From Magicicada septendecula (Eukaryota; Arthropoda; Insecta; Hemiptera; Cicadidae): a stretch of DNA of 64,000 nucleotides. Within the stretch, counting starts at the first letter, position 1; each line of letters starts with the position of its first letter. A program made the translations under genes and the position numbers. The notes below the pieces were generated by a model that worked only from the letters and a program-made list of their open reading frames with translations, did not search any database and was not told the DNA's origin. Of this stretch, positions 32,613-42,420 are shown piece by piece. Location of the stretch: assembly GCA_034769895.1 (NCBI GenBank), contig JAWRYS010001452.1, forward strand, positions 372,001 to 436,000. Reading direction: 5' to 3'.

Positions 32613-35257
32613 CACTAGTATTCAAAAAGTACCATAAATGAATAAGAAATAATTATAAAGAAAGGTTTGAGTATTTTTATAATTATAACACATATACAGT
32701 TTTTAAAGTTTAATGGAAAAGAACAATAAAGTAAAAACATACTATTCAATATATTAATTAAACTCTTATCTTTCGAGCCTTCTTTGCTGCAAATGTGTTA
32801 ACTATATGATCAAAAGAAATTGAAGAAGCCCTTTGATGCTCAATGGAAATAATGCTCAAGTTAGTAAGTCTTTGCTGTTTCATAGAATTTCTCAAATAGG
32901 TGTTTATAAGCTTCAATTTGCTGAAACTTCTTTCTCCAGTTGCTACAGACACTGGAACTGTTACAAAGATTTTTAGAGCAACATGTATATTTGGATACCC
33001 CTCTTCCAGCTTGCTTTCATACAATATTTTGAGCATAGTTGCTGCTGTTGCATCTTCCAATCCATCTTCCGTGGTTAGAGCGTGAAACTTAAAACTCTCT
33101 ATTTCATTTAAAAGTTCTTCTTCATTTAAATCATTTGCATAGGTTCTAGCTAACTCTCTAGCCTTACTTTTTAAAGTATCAACATCTAGTTTTTTAATTT
33201 GATCCCCACACAAGAAACTAAACTTGTCAGCAGTCATTTTCAGTGCATCATACCTGTTGGTTAGCTCACTAATAATTCTATCACAAATTTGAAAAAGTGA
33301 TTTTTTAACAGTTCTTCTGCCGTGAGATTTGATGCATCATCTTCACATGTTTCCCCTGGCATTTTCTTTTTTTTCCTCTTCCTTGTTTCTTTGTATTCTG
33401 TTGTTATGCCAATATTACTTGATAAGAATTTTGCCTCATCAATTGCCTCTGAAACAGTTAACTCTCTAGTCGAAGATAATAAATTTAGAAGACCATGTAT
33501 GATTTTTGCAGCCTTGTCTACTGTTGCATCTTCTCTTTGTAAAAACTTGTTAACTCGATCAATTTTCTTGAGAATTGTATACCAAAAACATGTCATGACA
33601 ACGCATTCGAAATTTTTCAAATTGCAGATTAGAGATTTGGCTTCTGATCTTGTTTCTGGAGATGAGAATTCATGAGTGTTCAGTTCTTCAAGAGCATAGA
33701 GCACTTTGTCCATATGTAAAGTAAGTCATTTTTATTCTTTTCCTCTGCACAAAATTCCATGAAGTCTTCTCTAACACTGCTCTCATCCTCTTCCAAAGAT
33801 TCCTCTTGAATGGATGGCTGATCGCTCGTGGCTTCGTCTGCAAGCAACAAACATAATTGTATACATGACTGAATCATTACAATGTTAAGTATTAGTCCAG
33901 ACTTATTTTTAAAATTCAAGTATGTAACTATAAATAAACACTAAGTTAATAAAGCATAAGTTTTATGAAAGGTTTATAAGGAGAAAAAAGTTAATGCTTA
34001 ATAAGCATATAAGATTTTTTTATTTTTACTTTAATTAGTAAGACAACCAGCATCAGTAGCCTACTACTTATAAAATGTTCCATCTTGAAATAAATAATTA
34101 GGCGAAATAAATAGTTGTGAATTTAAAACATTATTTTATTTACAAAGGTATTGTCAAGCCAACGTTGCATAGCTAATAAATTAATAGCAACATGGAAAGT
34201 TAACAGGCCTAGATTTAAACTCTATTTTGCGATACTTCGCCTCTACAAAATTTTTAATTACTTTTCCATCAAAATTTATTCTTTTTGGAACTGAGTTATC
34301 ATTGAATTGATAAAAATAGGCTCCATAAATTACGCAATGACGGGTGAGGAAGGTTACTGCCGCGGAGTGGATGGGTGTTGGCGGAGGAGGGGGCGAGGGG
34401 CAGGGTGAGTCAGTAAGTCACGTGTACAGGGAGTGAGGAGTATGTCGCCGACTGCCGCCCGCAGCCCTGCCGCCCACTGCACGCATCGGCTATCGCTCAA
34501 TTCGCGTCCGCTTTCCTTCCGTTCAGTGTTTGTATCGAGACAAAGAAAAATAAAACATTAAGAACAACTGATAGCCTATTAGAAAGTAAAAACAAAAAAC
34601 AAAACAGTTTAGTTTTTAAGCAGCTATTATGTCTCTCTTTAATATAAATATTGTTCTCAACAAATAATAACAAATTTTTATTTACCTTTTCCTTGTTCTT
34701 GGATATTTTGCAACCATGATGACATCAAACTTGAAGACTTCTCTGCCTCTTGTTGTCTTGCTTTCGCTTTCTTTCTGTTGAAAGCTCCTGACGCCTTTTT
34801 TGACATATTGATATAGTTTTATTTTTTATAAATACAAACAAGCAAGATAGTCACTGTTAGAATATTCAGTCAGTCACTGAAGGTAACCCAACCCCAGCAG
34901 ACTCATTGCTGACTGAGGCGAGACTGGCGACTGACAGTCAATCAAAACACACAGAGTTGCCAACAGCAACTCATACTGCGAGAATATCCCCACCCTGTTT
35001 AAGTATTTCTTACTATATTTAGGTAGATGTGGCTATGGACAAATGTAGCTTATTGGGAATTTGCACTAAAAATTTATAATTTATTGTTTCTGGAACAATA
35101 TTGAGTAATTTAAACTTGACACTAAAACTTATATTTTTGGTTATGAAGCAGTTACTAATTTTTATAAATAAATTATTTTTTGGCGCCCCCAAAACCTGGC
35201 GCCCGCCCCGGTTAGGGAGTAGCGTGCCCCCCTTGCCCCCCCATGGATCCGGCCCTG
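32613..35257 (-). mobile_element. hAT element (ZMYM1-like), left end deleted
   Basis: On the minus strand the intact end is CAGGGCCGGATCCATGG (35257). The opposite terminal repeat is not found. The left junction coincides with loss of 303 bp of host LTR, so one deletion removed both that LTR part and the hAT terminus. The flanking target duplication is therefore lost. A GC-rich block (about 34360-34520) lies in the intron. Confidence 0.82.
32758..34806 (-). pseudogene. hAT transposase, two exons visible, centre deleted
   Basis: Exon 1 (34806-34686, minus) starts MSKKASGAFNRKKAKAR, a typical ZMYM1-like N-terminus, and ends at a GT donor (AAAAG|GTAAAT). The acceptor TTGCTTGCAG at about 33838 begins exon 2. 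After about 45 codons the sequence jumps, losing the zinc finger and first catalytic part, to the ELNTHEFSSPETRSEA... segment (33713-33261) and then the dimerisation domain GERSFSKLKLINTYLRN (near 32935). Frames change near 33700 and 33250. The protein is inactive. Confidence 0.82.
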
Positions 35258-36023
35258 GAACTAATTGTACCATTAATAATTTAAGTGATAGTAAGTAAGA
35301 ATTACAAAAATAAGGTAAAAGTTAAGTTATTAGAGTGGAAGATAGGTGAAGCAGCACTATATTTTAGTGAAGGAATTTGTAAGTGAGTGATATTGTGTAA
35401 GGTACTGTTAAAAATTATTATTATAAGAGTTTCATTATTGTAAAAAACCATAGAATTAATTAACTTAGAAGATAGGTGAGATAGAAATAAGAAACCAATA
35501 ACAGTTAGAAGTTTAATTTCAGGCTTGAACCTGGTAAGAAATATTTTAATAATAAAAGGTGTGTTGTTAAGAGCACCAATGTTTTTTGTTTATCTGTTTC
35601 TATAAAAAATATGTTCAATGAACCAATAAATAAAGTTTATGAATTATAAAGAAGGTGGAATAGGAGTATTGTGAAACCTATGTTTTAGGCCTAGCATGAA
35701 GGAGAGAATTTTATAAGTTTAAAAAGAAAACAATAACCAAGGGTCAATTAGAGTATATAAAATGTTTAAGTAATTAAGTAAGTGTATCAGGTATAAAAAT
35801 GTATAAATATTATTCAGTTTAAAAATAATTACAAAAGAAATATCAATAAGAAAATAAGAAAAATGTTATTAACTAATCAAAAGTAACCATGAGGGGTATC
35901 AAAATAATCTTTAGTAAAGAAGCAGAACAATGGTGTTAGTATAATTAATAGTAATACTAGCATAAGGAAGTAATCATAATTTAAAGGATTTTTACATATT
36001 TGAACATAAATAAAACTTTAGAT

Positions 36024-37242
36024 TGTGACGGAACAAAAGTCCGTCTTCAGATTTATTTGTCTTAAAGAGATTTTATTGTAATTTCTATATAATAAAGATG
36101 GTTAGGTTGGCTTCCTGAGAGCTATAAACCATGACGCAATTTCGTCTGTACCGTTCAACTCAAGGTCAAGGCCTACGTGCATATTGGCAGCGATGTGCGC
36201 AAAGCAAGTGGAAAATCAGACTGAAACGGCAGTAATAATGTCAGAAATGTAACCACAATGACGCAAAACCATGACGTAAGCCAAATAAAACAATGGAATA
36301 GTGACGTCATAACACTACTACGTGCATAGATTGTACCCATGTATTGCTCTTAATCAGCCATAACTACTCAAAGGGTACACACGATGTACAATTCGCCGGC
36401 AGAGTATTGCTAGCACAAGTGTCTTGTGTAATCATGAATATAGTTAAAATGTAGACAGTGAAAATTTAAACAATAATTGGTAAATAACCACACTAAAATG
36501 GAATTTAAATTTGGTGAAATATAGAGACAAACAATCAGGAATGTTCGGCCGAACATCTGCCCGACCATGGTCAATGACTGACGCCAACTTCAAGTCTACA
36601 CTAGCAGGGAAGTCAAAAATCATAACTACCTTTCAATATTCTTTGGACACAAAATTTTACTAAATTCAAAATGTACCTTTGTCAATGTATGTGTGGGTGA
36701 GAGCATGATACTGTGTGTGTGTGTGTGTGTGTGTGCGCCGGCATACCGAAAATAATTAAGGCATTGGTTCGTGTGCAAATAAAGATCTGAAACGTAATAG
36801 AGCAATAGAGCTGCAGCAAATTTAAAATGGTTTTATAATGAGATTAAATACCAGAAAGAAATAAGTGAAAAATTGATGAATAGCTAATAACGGCGGAAGT
36901 AATGTAAGACGCCATTTTGTTTGATTTTATAAGACACCATGTTTTTTGATATTCATGAATGTAAAGTATTTAGCGTCATTAAACAAAGTTTTTATGCCAC
37001 CACTATTGTTGTTAAAAGCATATTTCAAGACCCAGCTCAGTCTCTGATTTCGGTTTAAAAGAACTCTGGACCCTATAGAGAAAGTAATGTATGGCAGTGG
37101 ATTATGTGCTTCAGCACATAATTATGGTACTCACATGGTAAGTACGATAGTAATAAAACAAAGAATAAATTTGTTAATAAATATAAGGTAACAAATGTAG
37201 CCCAAAACTGGGGATTTTATTTATATTGTTAATACATTAACA
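36024..37242. mobile_element. Element E: 1219-bp TG...CA insert, probable solo LTR
   Basis: Comparison with the 5' LTR of A shows an insert between AGAT (36020-36023) and AGAT (37243-37246), a 4-bp target duplication. It begins TGTGACGGAAC and ends ATTAACA. It starts with a small hairpin (GACGGA...TCCGTC), has a TG microsatellite near 36713-36735 and no ORF. These features fit a solo LTR of a Ty3/gypsy-type element; strand is not certain. Confidence 0.8.
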
Positions 37243-37505
37243 AGATTATAACATGTTATAAGATGTTGACCAATGAGAACTAGTATAATTTGAAGGGTAA
37301 CTATGGCAACTCATGCTTGTTACATAGGTGACCGTTGAAGTCTAATTACTTCATTATTGACCAGCATAGAGGGTGGATGTATGAAGCCCTCGGATCCAAA
37401 TTAATTTTAAAAGCTTTAAATTTTTCCAAATTTTGAAAGAAGAAGTGTAAGAAGAATATTTAACTAAACCATTGATGAGATGACCAGTAATTAAAACATT
37501 TATAC

Positions 37506-38699
37506 TGTGCTGAGTCAAATGATTCAGCGCGAGTTTATTGGCATTTTTTTTTTTTGACGGTAAAGACAGTACAAAAGTTAATGTAATAAGGAGTGCTGCT
37601 CTCTACCCGCGGATAGGAGAGGCTACCGTTTTCGAATTTTCACTGTTTGATCCGTGTCGCCATCTGCTGAGATTTTGCAGCAGTTTTAAAACAGTGCTGC
37701 GTCCTGGTGAGAATTTCCTTACAAACGGACAACGAACGGAAATTTTCTGTTAAGGCTTGTCTCAAAATCGAAGCCTAGCTGAGGACCTCGTAGAAAATCT
37801 CTTCGGTGGAGAGAGGTGTGAAAATCTAGCGTCGACTTCTTTTAAATATGAGATAAGTTTCTTAATGACTGCGGTAAGTTTTGATTTCATTATATTAATT
37901 ATATACTAAATTTTTAAAGGAGAAAATGTTTTTTTAGTAAGCTTGAGTAAGCGTCCCCACTTGTCGGAGCATGCATTGTGAGACGTAATTGTTCGTAAAG
38001 TTTTTATAAACCAATAAAACTTGATTATTGGAGTGTCAGAATCTCGGCTTTAATACCTAAAGTCCAATAACCACAATATATTTAATTTTACACTTTCATT
38101 AACACCGATGTAACGAGATTCGGTTGAGCACTTAACCTGTTACACAATGTGTCGTCATTAAGTGGTATAAAGTTTTGCTACAATGACAGTAAAACTTTAT
38201 ACAAATATAAATGGGAACTTACTCAGGCACGTTTTAAACGTAAATCATGTCACATTCAAAGTTATAGTATTCTCAGATTCCATGGAGTAAAAACTATGTG
38301 TTTTAAATAAATTCTGCGCCACGTGGTAACCTCAATTTCACTCAAAGTAATAAGTTCATAAGATGTTACAGAGCCAAGATAGATTATTGTATTGCAAAAG
38401 CAACTCACATTCAGTGAGGTTCAAGTTATAAAGCGTTATAAAGAATCATGGTTAGAGAACTTTTTTTAAGTAAGGCATGTTGGCCAAAATAATGTTACCA
38501 AGTTTTATTATGTACAACATAACTAGGTGTTGTTTTTATTTATGTATTTTGGAGGGTGTCCATACAGTGGGGGCATTTGTGTGTGGTCTCTCACTAAAAA
38601 TGTAATGTGTGACAATAGGGTTCACTGAACAGAGACAAGTCCTGCTGCCACTGAACGAAATGACATCTTAAAAGCTCCACACTCGACACCGAAGAGAAC
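37506..38699 (+). repeat. Element C 5' LTR, 3' part deleted
   Basis: It matches 42421-43614 base for base in length. After GAAGAGAAC it diverges from LTR2 and enters gag coding sequence. The missing part includes a TATA box (present in LTR2 near 43654) and the primer binding site, so this copy probably cannot start or prime a normal replication cycle. Confidence 0.9.
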
Positions 38700-38825
38700 C
38701 AGCAAACAAATCCAAATACTGTGATTTGTTATAATTGTAACCGCCCGGGACACGTGGCGAGAAATTGTATGCGAAGGCGCGCGCGACCAGCACCACCTAT
38801 GTCTAGTCCAGCGCCAAAAAACTAA
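38700..38825 (+). pseudogene. gag: Element C Gag, only the C-terminal zinc knuckle left
   Basis: The frame reads CYNCNRPGHVARNC, a perfect CX2CX4HX4C nucleocapsid knuckle, then a basic RRRARPAPP tail, and stops with TAA at 38823-38825. The rest of Gag was lost in the deletion. The stop follows the slippery heptamer directly. Confidence 0.88.
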
Positions 38826-38862
38826 GTAGACAGGGGAAGATATTTCGGAGGATGTCTTCCCC
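38816..38862 (+). promoter_or_regulatory. Canonical -1 frameshift signal, element C gag/pol
   Basis: The slippery heptamer A AAA AAC (38816-38822) is in register with the gag frame (CCA AAA AAC TAA). A 10-nt spacer follows, then a hairpin in which 38833-38844 pairs with 38851-38862 (eight Watson-Crick pairs from GGGGAAGA/TCTTCCCC, extended by A-T and two G-T wobble pairs) around a 6-nt loop. The -1 frame is open from 38822 through the pol ORF. All three parts of the classical signal are present. Confidence 0.85.
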
Positions 38863-41800
38863 CCGCTTCAATTCTGTTCAACTTCCGTCGACCTCCAGGC
38901 AGCCGTTAAAAGCCCCATCTTCAAATATCAAGGTCCAGTCCGCTACCTCGCAACAACTTTCTGTATGCCCCTTTCTGTCGCTCGAGGTAAAGGGGGGTCA
39001 GCTCAGAGCCTTAGTTGACTCCGGTTCAGCCCGATCCATCATTTCATCTCGGGTACATGCGGACCTTGAACGACAGGGTTTAATTAAAAGGTCAGAAAAG
39101 TCATCTGCTATATGCTGGACGGCATCCCGTGAAATCTTGCCTATCTCCCGGGTTACTTCCTTTAAGATCAAAATTGATGGGTTTTCTTGGGTGTGGTCTT
39201 TTCTGGTTTCTCCTGCTCTGGGAGTGGATTGTATCATTGGTGCCGATTTTATCGCAAAAAGTGGTCTCGTGCTGGACATCCAAGCGCACCAATGTTTTTT
39301 TAAATTTAATCGGGAGGTTTTAATTCCGTTCCTTGGGTACCAGGGCGCTAAGCCGGGTATCCAAGAAGTAGCTTGTCCCGATTCTGCACGAGACCATCTC
39401 ACTCCATCCCAGCAGACGGCCTTAGATCATTTGTGTGAGGAATTTCCCGAGGTGTTAACTCCTACTTTGGGACTCACACACCTGCTGGAATATAAAATCA
39501 GTCTTACAGATACGAAAATAGTGAGGTCACACCCTTACAAGTTTGCCCCTCCTAAGATGACCATTCTGCGAGAGAAGGTTCAAGAATTATTGGACCAAGG
39601 GGTGATTGAACCTTCTCATTCCAGCTATGCCAGTCCAGCATTTTTAGTGCCAAAGCCTGGTGGCAAACAAAGAATGGTAATAGATTACAGGAAGTTGAAC
39701 GCCAATATCGAGGTGGATTCTGTTCCCCTCCCGGATTTACATTCGGCCTTTGATTGGTTCAGTGGGGCCAGATTTTATACCATTATCGATCTGAACGCGG
39801 CCTATCATCAGATACCTCTTGCCAAAGAAAGTAAACCATACACAGCTTTTTGTGAACCCTGGAATTTGTACCAGTACACAAGGGTTCCCATGGGTTTGGC
39901 TGTGGGGGCCCAGACACTTACTCGCCTTCTTGACACTGTCTTTCACGACGTCAAATTCCGTTTCATCTGTAATTATCTTGACGATCTGTTGGTGTATAGT
40001 GAGACTTTCGAGGATCATCTGCGGCATTTGAGAGAGGTGTTGGGTCGTTTAAGAGAGGCTGGCCTCACTGTCAATCCCGAAAAGGTTCGTTTCGCCCAAG
40101 AGAGTATTTCTTTCTTGGGCCATTTAATTTCATACAAGGGCGTGACGGTAGACCCAGAGAGGACACAAGGCATCCGTGACTTTCCTCCGCCAAGGGATGC
40201 GAAAGGCATAGCGAGATTCGTCGGTATGATAAATTTTTATCGGCGTTTCATACCGAATATCGCTGAAATTGCCGCTCCCTTGAATGAACTGAGGAAGAAG
40301 GGGGCAAAGTTTTCATGGGGGGAAAACCAACAGAAGGCTTTTGATACCTTAAAGGAAGCCATCATTTCCCCACCGGTGTTGCGGATGCCCGACTTTTCAA
40401 AGCCGTTCATTTTGCAGACGGACGCGAGTTCGGTTGCGCTCGGAGCGGTCCTTTCCCAGGTTATTGACGACGCTAGGCAGCCTGTGGCTTTTATCTCACG
40501 CACGTTGACCCAGCAAGAACGTAAATCATCCGTTTATGAGCTAGAGTGTTTAGCTGTTGTATACGCTCTAGATAAGTTCAGGCGTTTCCTGGAACATGCT
40601 GAGTTCCTGCTCGAGACCGATAATCAGGCTCTCTCATGGCTTCTAGCTCATCCCCGGCAACTGGGTAAAATTGGTAGATGGGTGGTGAAAATCTCATCCT
40701 TTAAGTTCACCGTGCAACACATCAGGGGATCCCAGAATGTGGTTGCAGATGCCTTATCCCGTATGTTTTCCCAACCCAGTGATGCCCAAGCTGAGCAACC
40801 ATGTTCCGTTCTTCTCGATTTTCCATTAGCCTTCACTGATGTGTTACCCCATCAGTTAAACGACGAAGTGCTGGGTCAAGTCATCCAAAATATTAAGCAG
40901 GGTAACGTACAGGCCCCTTATTTCTTGTCCAAGGGAGTCCTTTGCTGTCGAGAAAGAAAAGGACGAGCACCTAAAATCGTGCTGCCTAGCAAATTAGTGC
41001 CCATGGTTTTCAGTTACTACCATGATTCCCCAATCGGAGGCCACAAGGGAATATCGAAGACCATTTCCAGTATTAGGAAACATTTTATCTGGAAGGGCAT
41101 GGATAGAGACATCGCGACGAGAGTAAAAAACTGTCATCTGTGTGGCTTGAGCAAGCCTGCCCAGAACACCAAACTAGGGTTGTTATCTTCTGAGGTGGCG
41201 AGCAGACCAATGGAAAAGTTATTTATTGACTACGTGGGGCCGTTCCCCCGTAGCAAGTCAGGTAATGCTTACCTGCTTGTTTGTGTAGATGCTTTTTCAA
41301 AGTTTGCCTGGCTACTGCCCTTACGGCAGGCAACCGCTCGTTTGACCATCAACGCTTTACAGAACCACGTTTTTCAGCATTTCGGTCTTCCGACCATCAT
41401 TGTCTCGGACAATGGTCCGCAATTTATTTCAAATGAATTCAGGCGTATGTGTTTCGCCAGTGGCATCAAACACGTAACCACTTCCCCTTATTATCCACAA
41501 CCGTCCCATGCGGAGAGATTCAATCGGAATCTCCGGTCCGCCTTGATTGCTTATCACGCTGAGCAACAAACCACCTGGGATCAAAATCTGAAGTGGTTAC
41601 AATTAGCCTTCAACACGGCCAGACACGACAGTCATCAGGCCGTGCCCTTTGAAATTTTGTTTGGATTCTCGCCCGCACTCCCGTTGACCAACCTATGGGA
41701 TATCGAAGATCTTCTGCCGCGGGAGCCCAATAATAAAACTGCGGAGAGATGGAAAATGGCTCGGAAGAATTTGCTGCGAGCGCACGAGCGGGTCCGTCGG

Positions 41801-42061
41801 CGTTATAATCAGGGGCGTATTCCAAACCCCTTCCGGATTGGTGACTGGGTCTATTGCCAAAGCCACCCACTCAGCTCTGCCGCCGACAAACGTGCTGCGA
41901 AGCTATGCTACCGTTGGTCGGGGCCATACCGAATCATAGGATTTACGTCACCGGTGACGGCCCGGCTGGGCGTACCGGGAGACAAACAAAAGTTGTTGAC
42001 AAGCCACATTTCCAAACTTAAACGTTGTCGGGGGCTATCCAAAACGTTCGAAGGGGGATAG
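38822..42061 (+). CDS. pol: Element C Pol polyprotein: protease, RT, RNase H, integrase
   Basis: The frame is open without a break. The first ATG is at 38852 (1069 residues, numbering used here), but entry is probably by -1 frameshifting from gag at 38822. Protease: LVDSGSARS (54-62) with IIGADF. RT: FLVPKPGGKQRMVIDYRKLN (264-283), TIIDLNAAYHQ (D313), YLDD (375-378). RNase H: TDASSVALGAVLS (D524), YELECLAV (E563), ETDNQAL (D590). Integrase: zinc residues in H724/H731 and CHLC (761-764); catalytic D793 (FIDYVGPF), D853 (SDNGPQF), E888 (HAERFNRN); a GPY/F module near 1022-1027 (RWSGPYRI). Domain order is Ty3/gypsy. Every expected catalytic residue is present, so the enzyme could be active in trans. 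Confidence 0.95.
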   Translation, partial: LSRQGKIFRRMSSPRFNSVQLPSTSRQPLKAPSSNIKVQSATSQQLSVCPFLSLEVKGGQLRALVDSGSARSIISSRVHADLERQGLIKRSEKSSAICWTASREILPISRVTSFKIKIDGFSWVWSFLVSPALGVDCIIGADFIAKSGLVLDIQAHQCFFKFNREVLIPFLGYQGAKPGIQEVACPDSARDHLTPSQQTALDHLCEEFPEVLTPTLGLTHLLEYKISLTDTKIVRSHPYKFAPPKMTILREKVQELLDQGVIEPSHSSYASPAFLVPKPGGKQRMVIDYRKLNANIEVDSVPLPDLHSAFDWFSGARFYTIIDLNAAYHQIPLAKESKPYTAFCEPWNLYQYTRVPMGLAVGAQTLTRLLDTVFHDVKFRFICNYLDDLLVYSETFEDHLRHLREVLGRLREAGLTVNPEKVRFAQESISFLGHLISYKGVTVDPERTQGIRDFPPPRDAKGIARFVGMINFYRRFIPNIAEIAAPLNELRKKGAKFSWGENQQKAFDTLKEAIISPPVLRMPDFSKPFILQTDASSVALGAVLSQVIDDARQPVAFISRTLTQQERKSSVYELECLAVVYALDKFRRFLEHAEFLLETDNQALSWLLAHPRQLGKIGRWVVKISSFKFTVQHIRGSQNVVADALSRMFSQPSDAQAEQPCSVLLDFPLAFTDVLPHQLNDEVLGQVIQNIKQGNVQAPYFLSKGVLCCRERKGRAPKIVLPSKLVPMVFSYYHDSPIGGHKGISKTISSIRKHFIWKGMDRDIATRVKNCHLCGLSKPAQNTKLGLLSSEVASRPMEKLFIDYVGPFPRSKSGNAYLLVCVDAFSKFAWLLPLRQATARLTINALQNHVFQHFGLPTIIVSDNGPQFISNEFRRMCFASGIKHVTTSPYYPQPSHAERFNRNLRSALIAYHAEQQTTWDQNLKWLQLAFNTARHDSHQAVPFEILFGFSPALPLTNLWDIEDLLPREPNNKTAERWKMARKNLLRAHERVRRRYNQGRIPNPFRIGDWVYCQSHPLSSAADKRAAKLCYRWSGPYRIIGFTSPVTARLGVPGDKQKLLTSHISKLKRCRGLSKTFEGG

Positions 42062-42420
42062 TCCCCGTAAAGATAGGACGGAGGTCCATGTTAAATGTGG
42101 AAGTCGTGTTCAGGCGAATGGGGCGAGCCTCAGGAGATCGGAGTATCTACGCGTAGGAATCTTTCTTTTGTCTTTAGCTCTCTCTCTTGTGCTGTATGCG
42201 GACTCTGATCAGGTCAGCATGCAGCACCCGCACACTTACATAATACATATCTTCTTTCGTCTCTTTCGTTTTCCATTTGAATTCTGTTCTCCTGAGAGCA
42301 AGCTCAGCTGAGCCAACCCAACCACGACGTCCACCGATATTTTTTGGGGAGAGGTACACTGCAGGGTACCCACCTGGCATTTAACATTGGGGCAACTATG
42401 TTGCCCTTTTGGGGTGAGGG
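42062..42420 (+). other. Element C 3' non-coding region and polypurine tract
   Basis: No env-like ORF was recognised between pol and the LTR. The purine-rich TTTTGGGGTGAGGG (42407-42420) abuts the LTR start and is the likely plus-strand primer. Confidence 0.75.

Noticed and set aside
34360-34520. GC-rich block as a host CpG promoter
   Set aside because: It lies in the intron of the hAT remnant, and a similar GC-rich block occurs in the other hAT copy (2970-3160); it belongs to the transposon.
37538-37753. 71-codon ORF at the start of both element C LTRs (also 42453-42668)
   Set aside because: Duplicated with the LTR; low complexity start and no known motif; more likely untranslated LTR.
42062-42420. 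Possible env gene in element C
   Set aside because: Only 360 bp between pol and LTR, with no signal peptide or transmembrane ORF in the sense direction.
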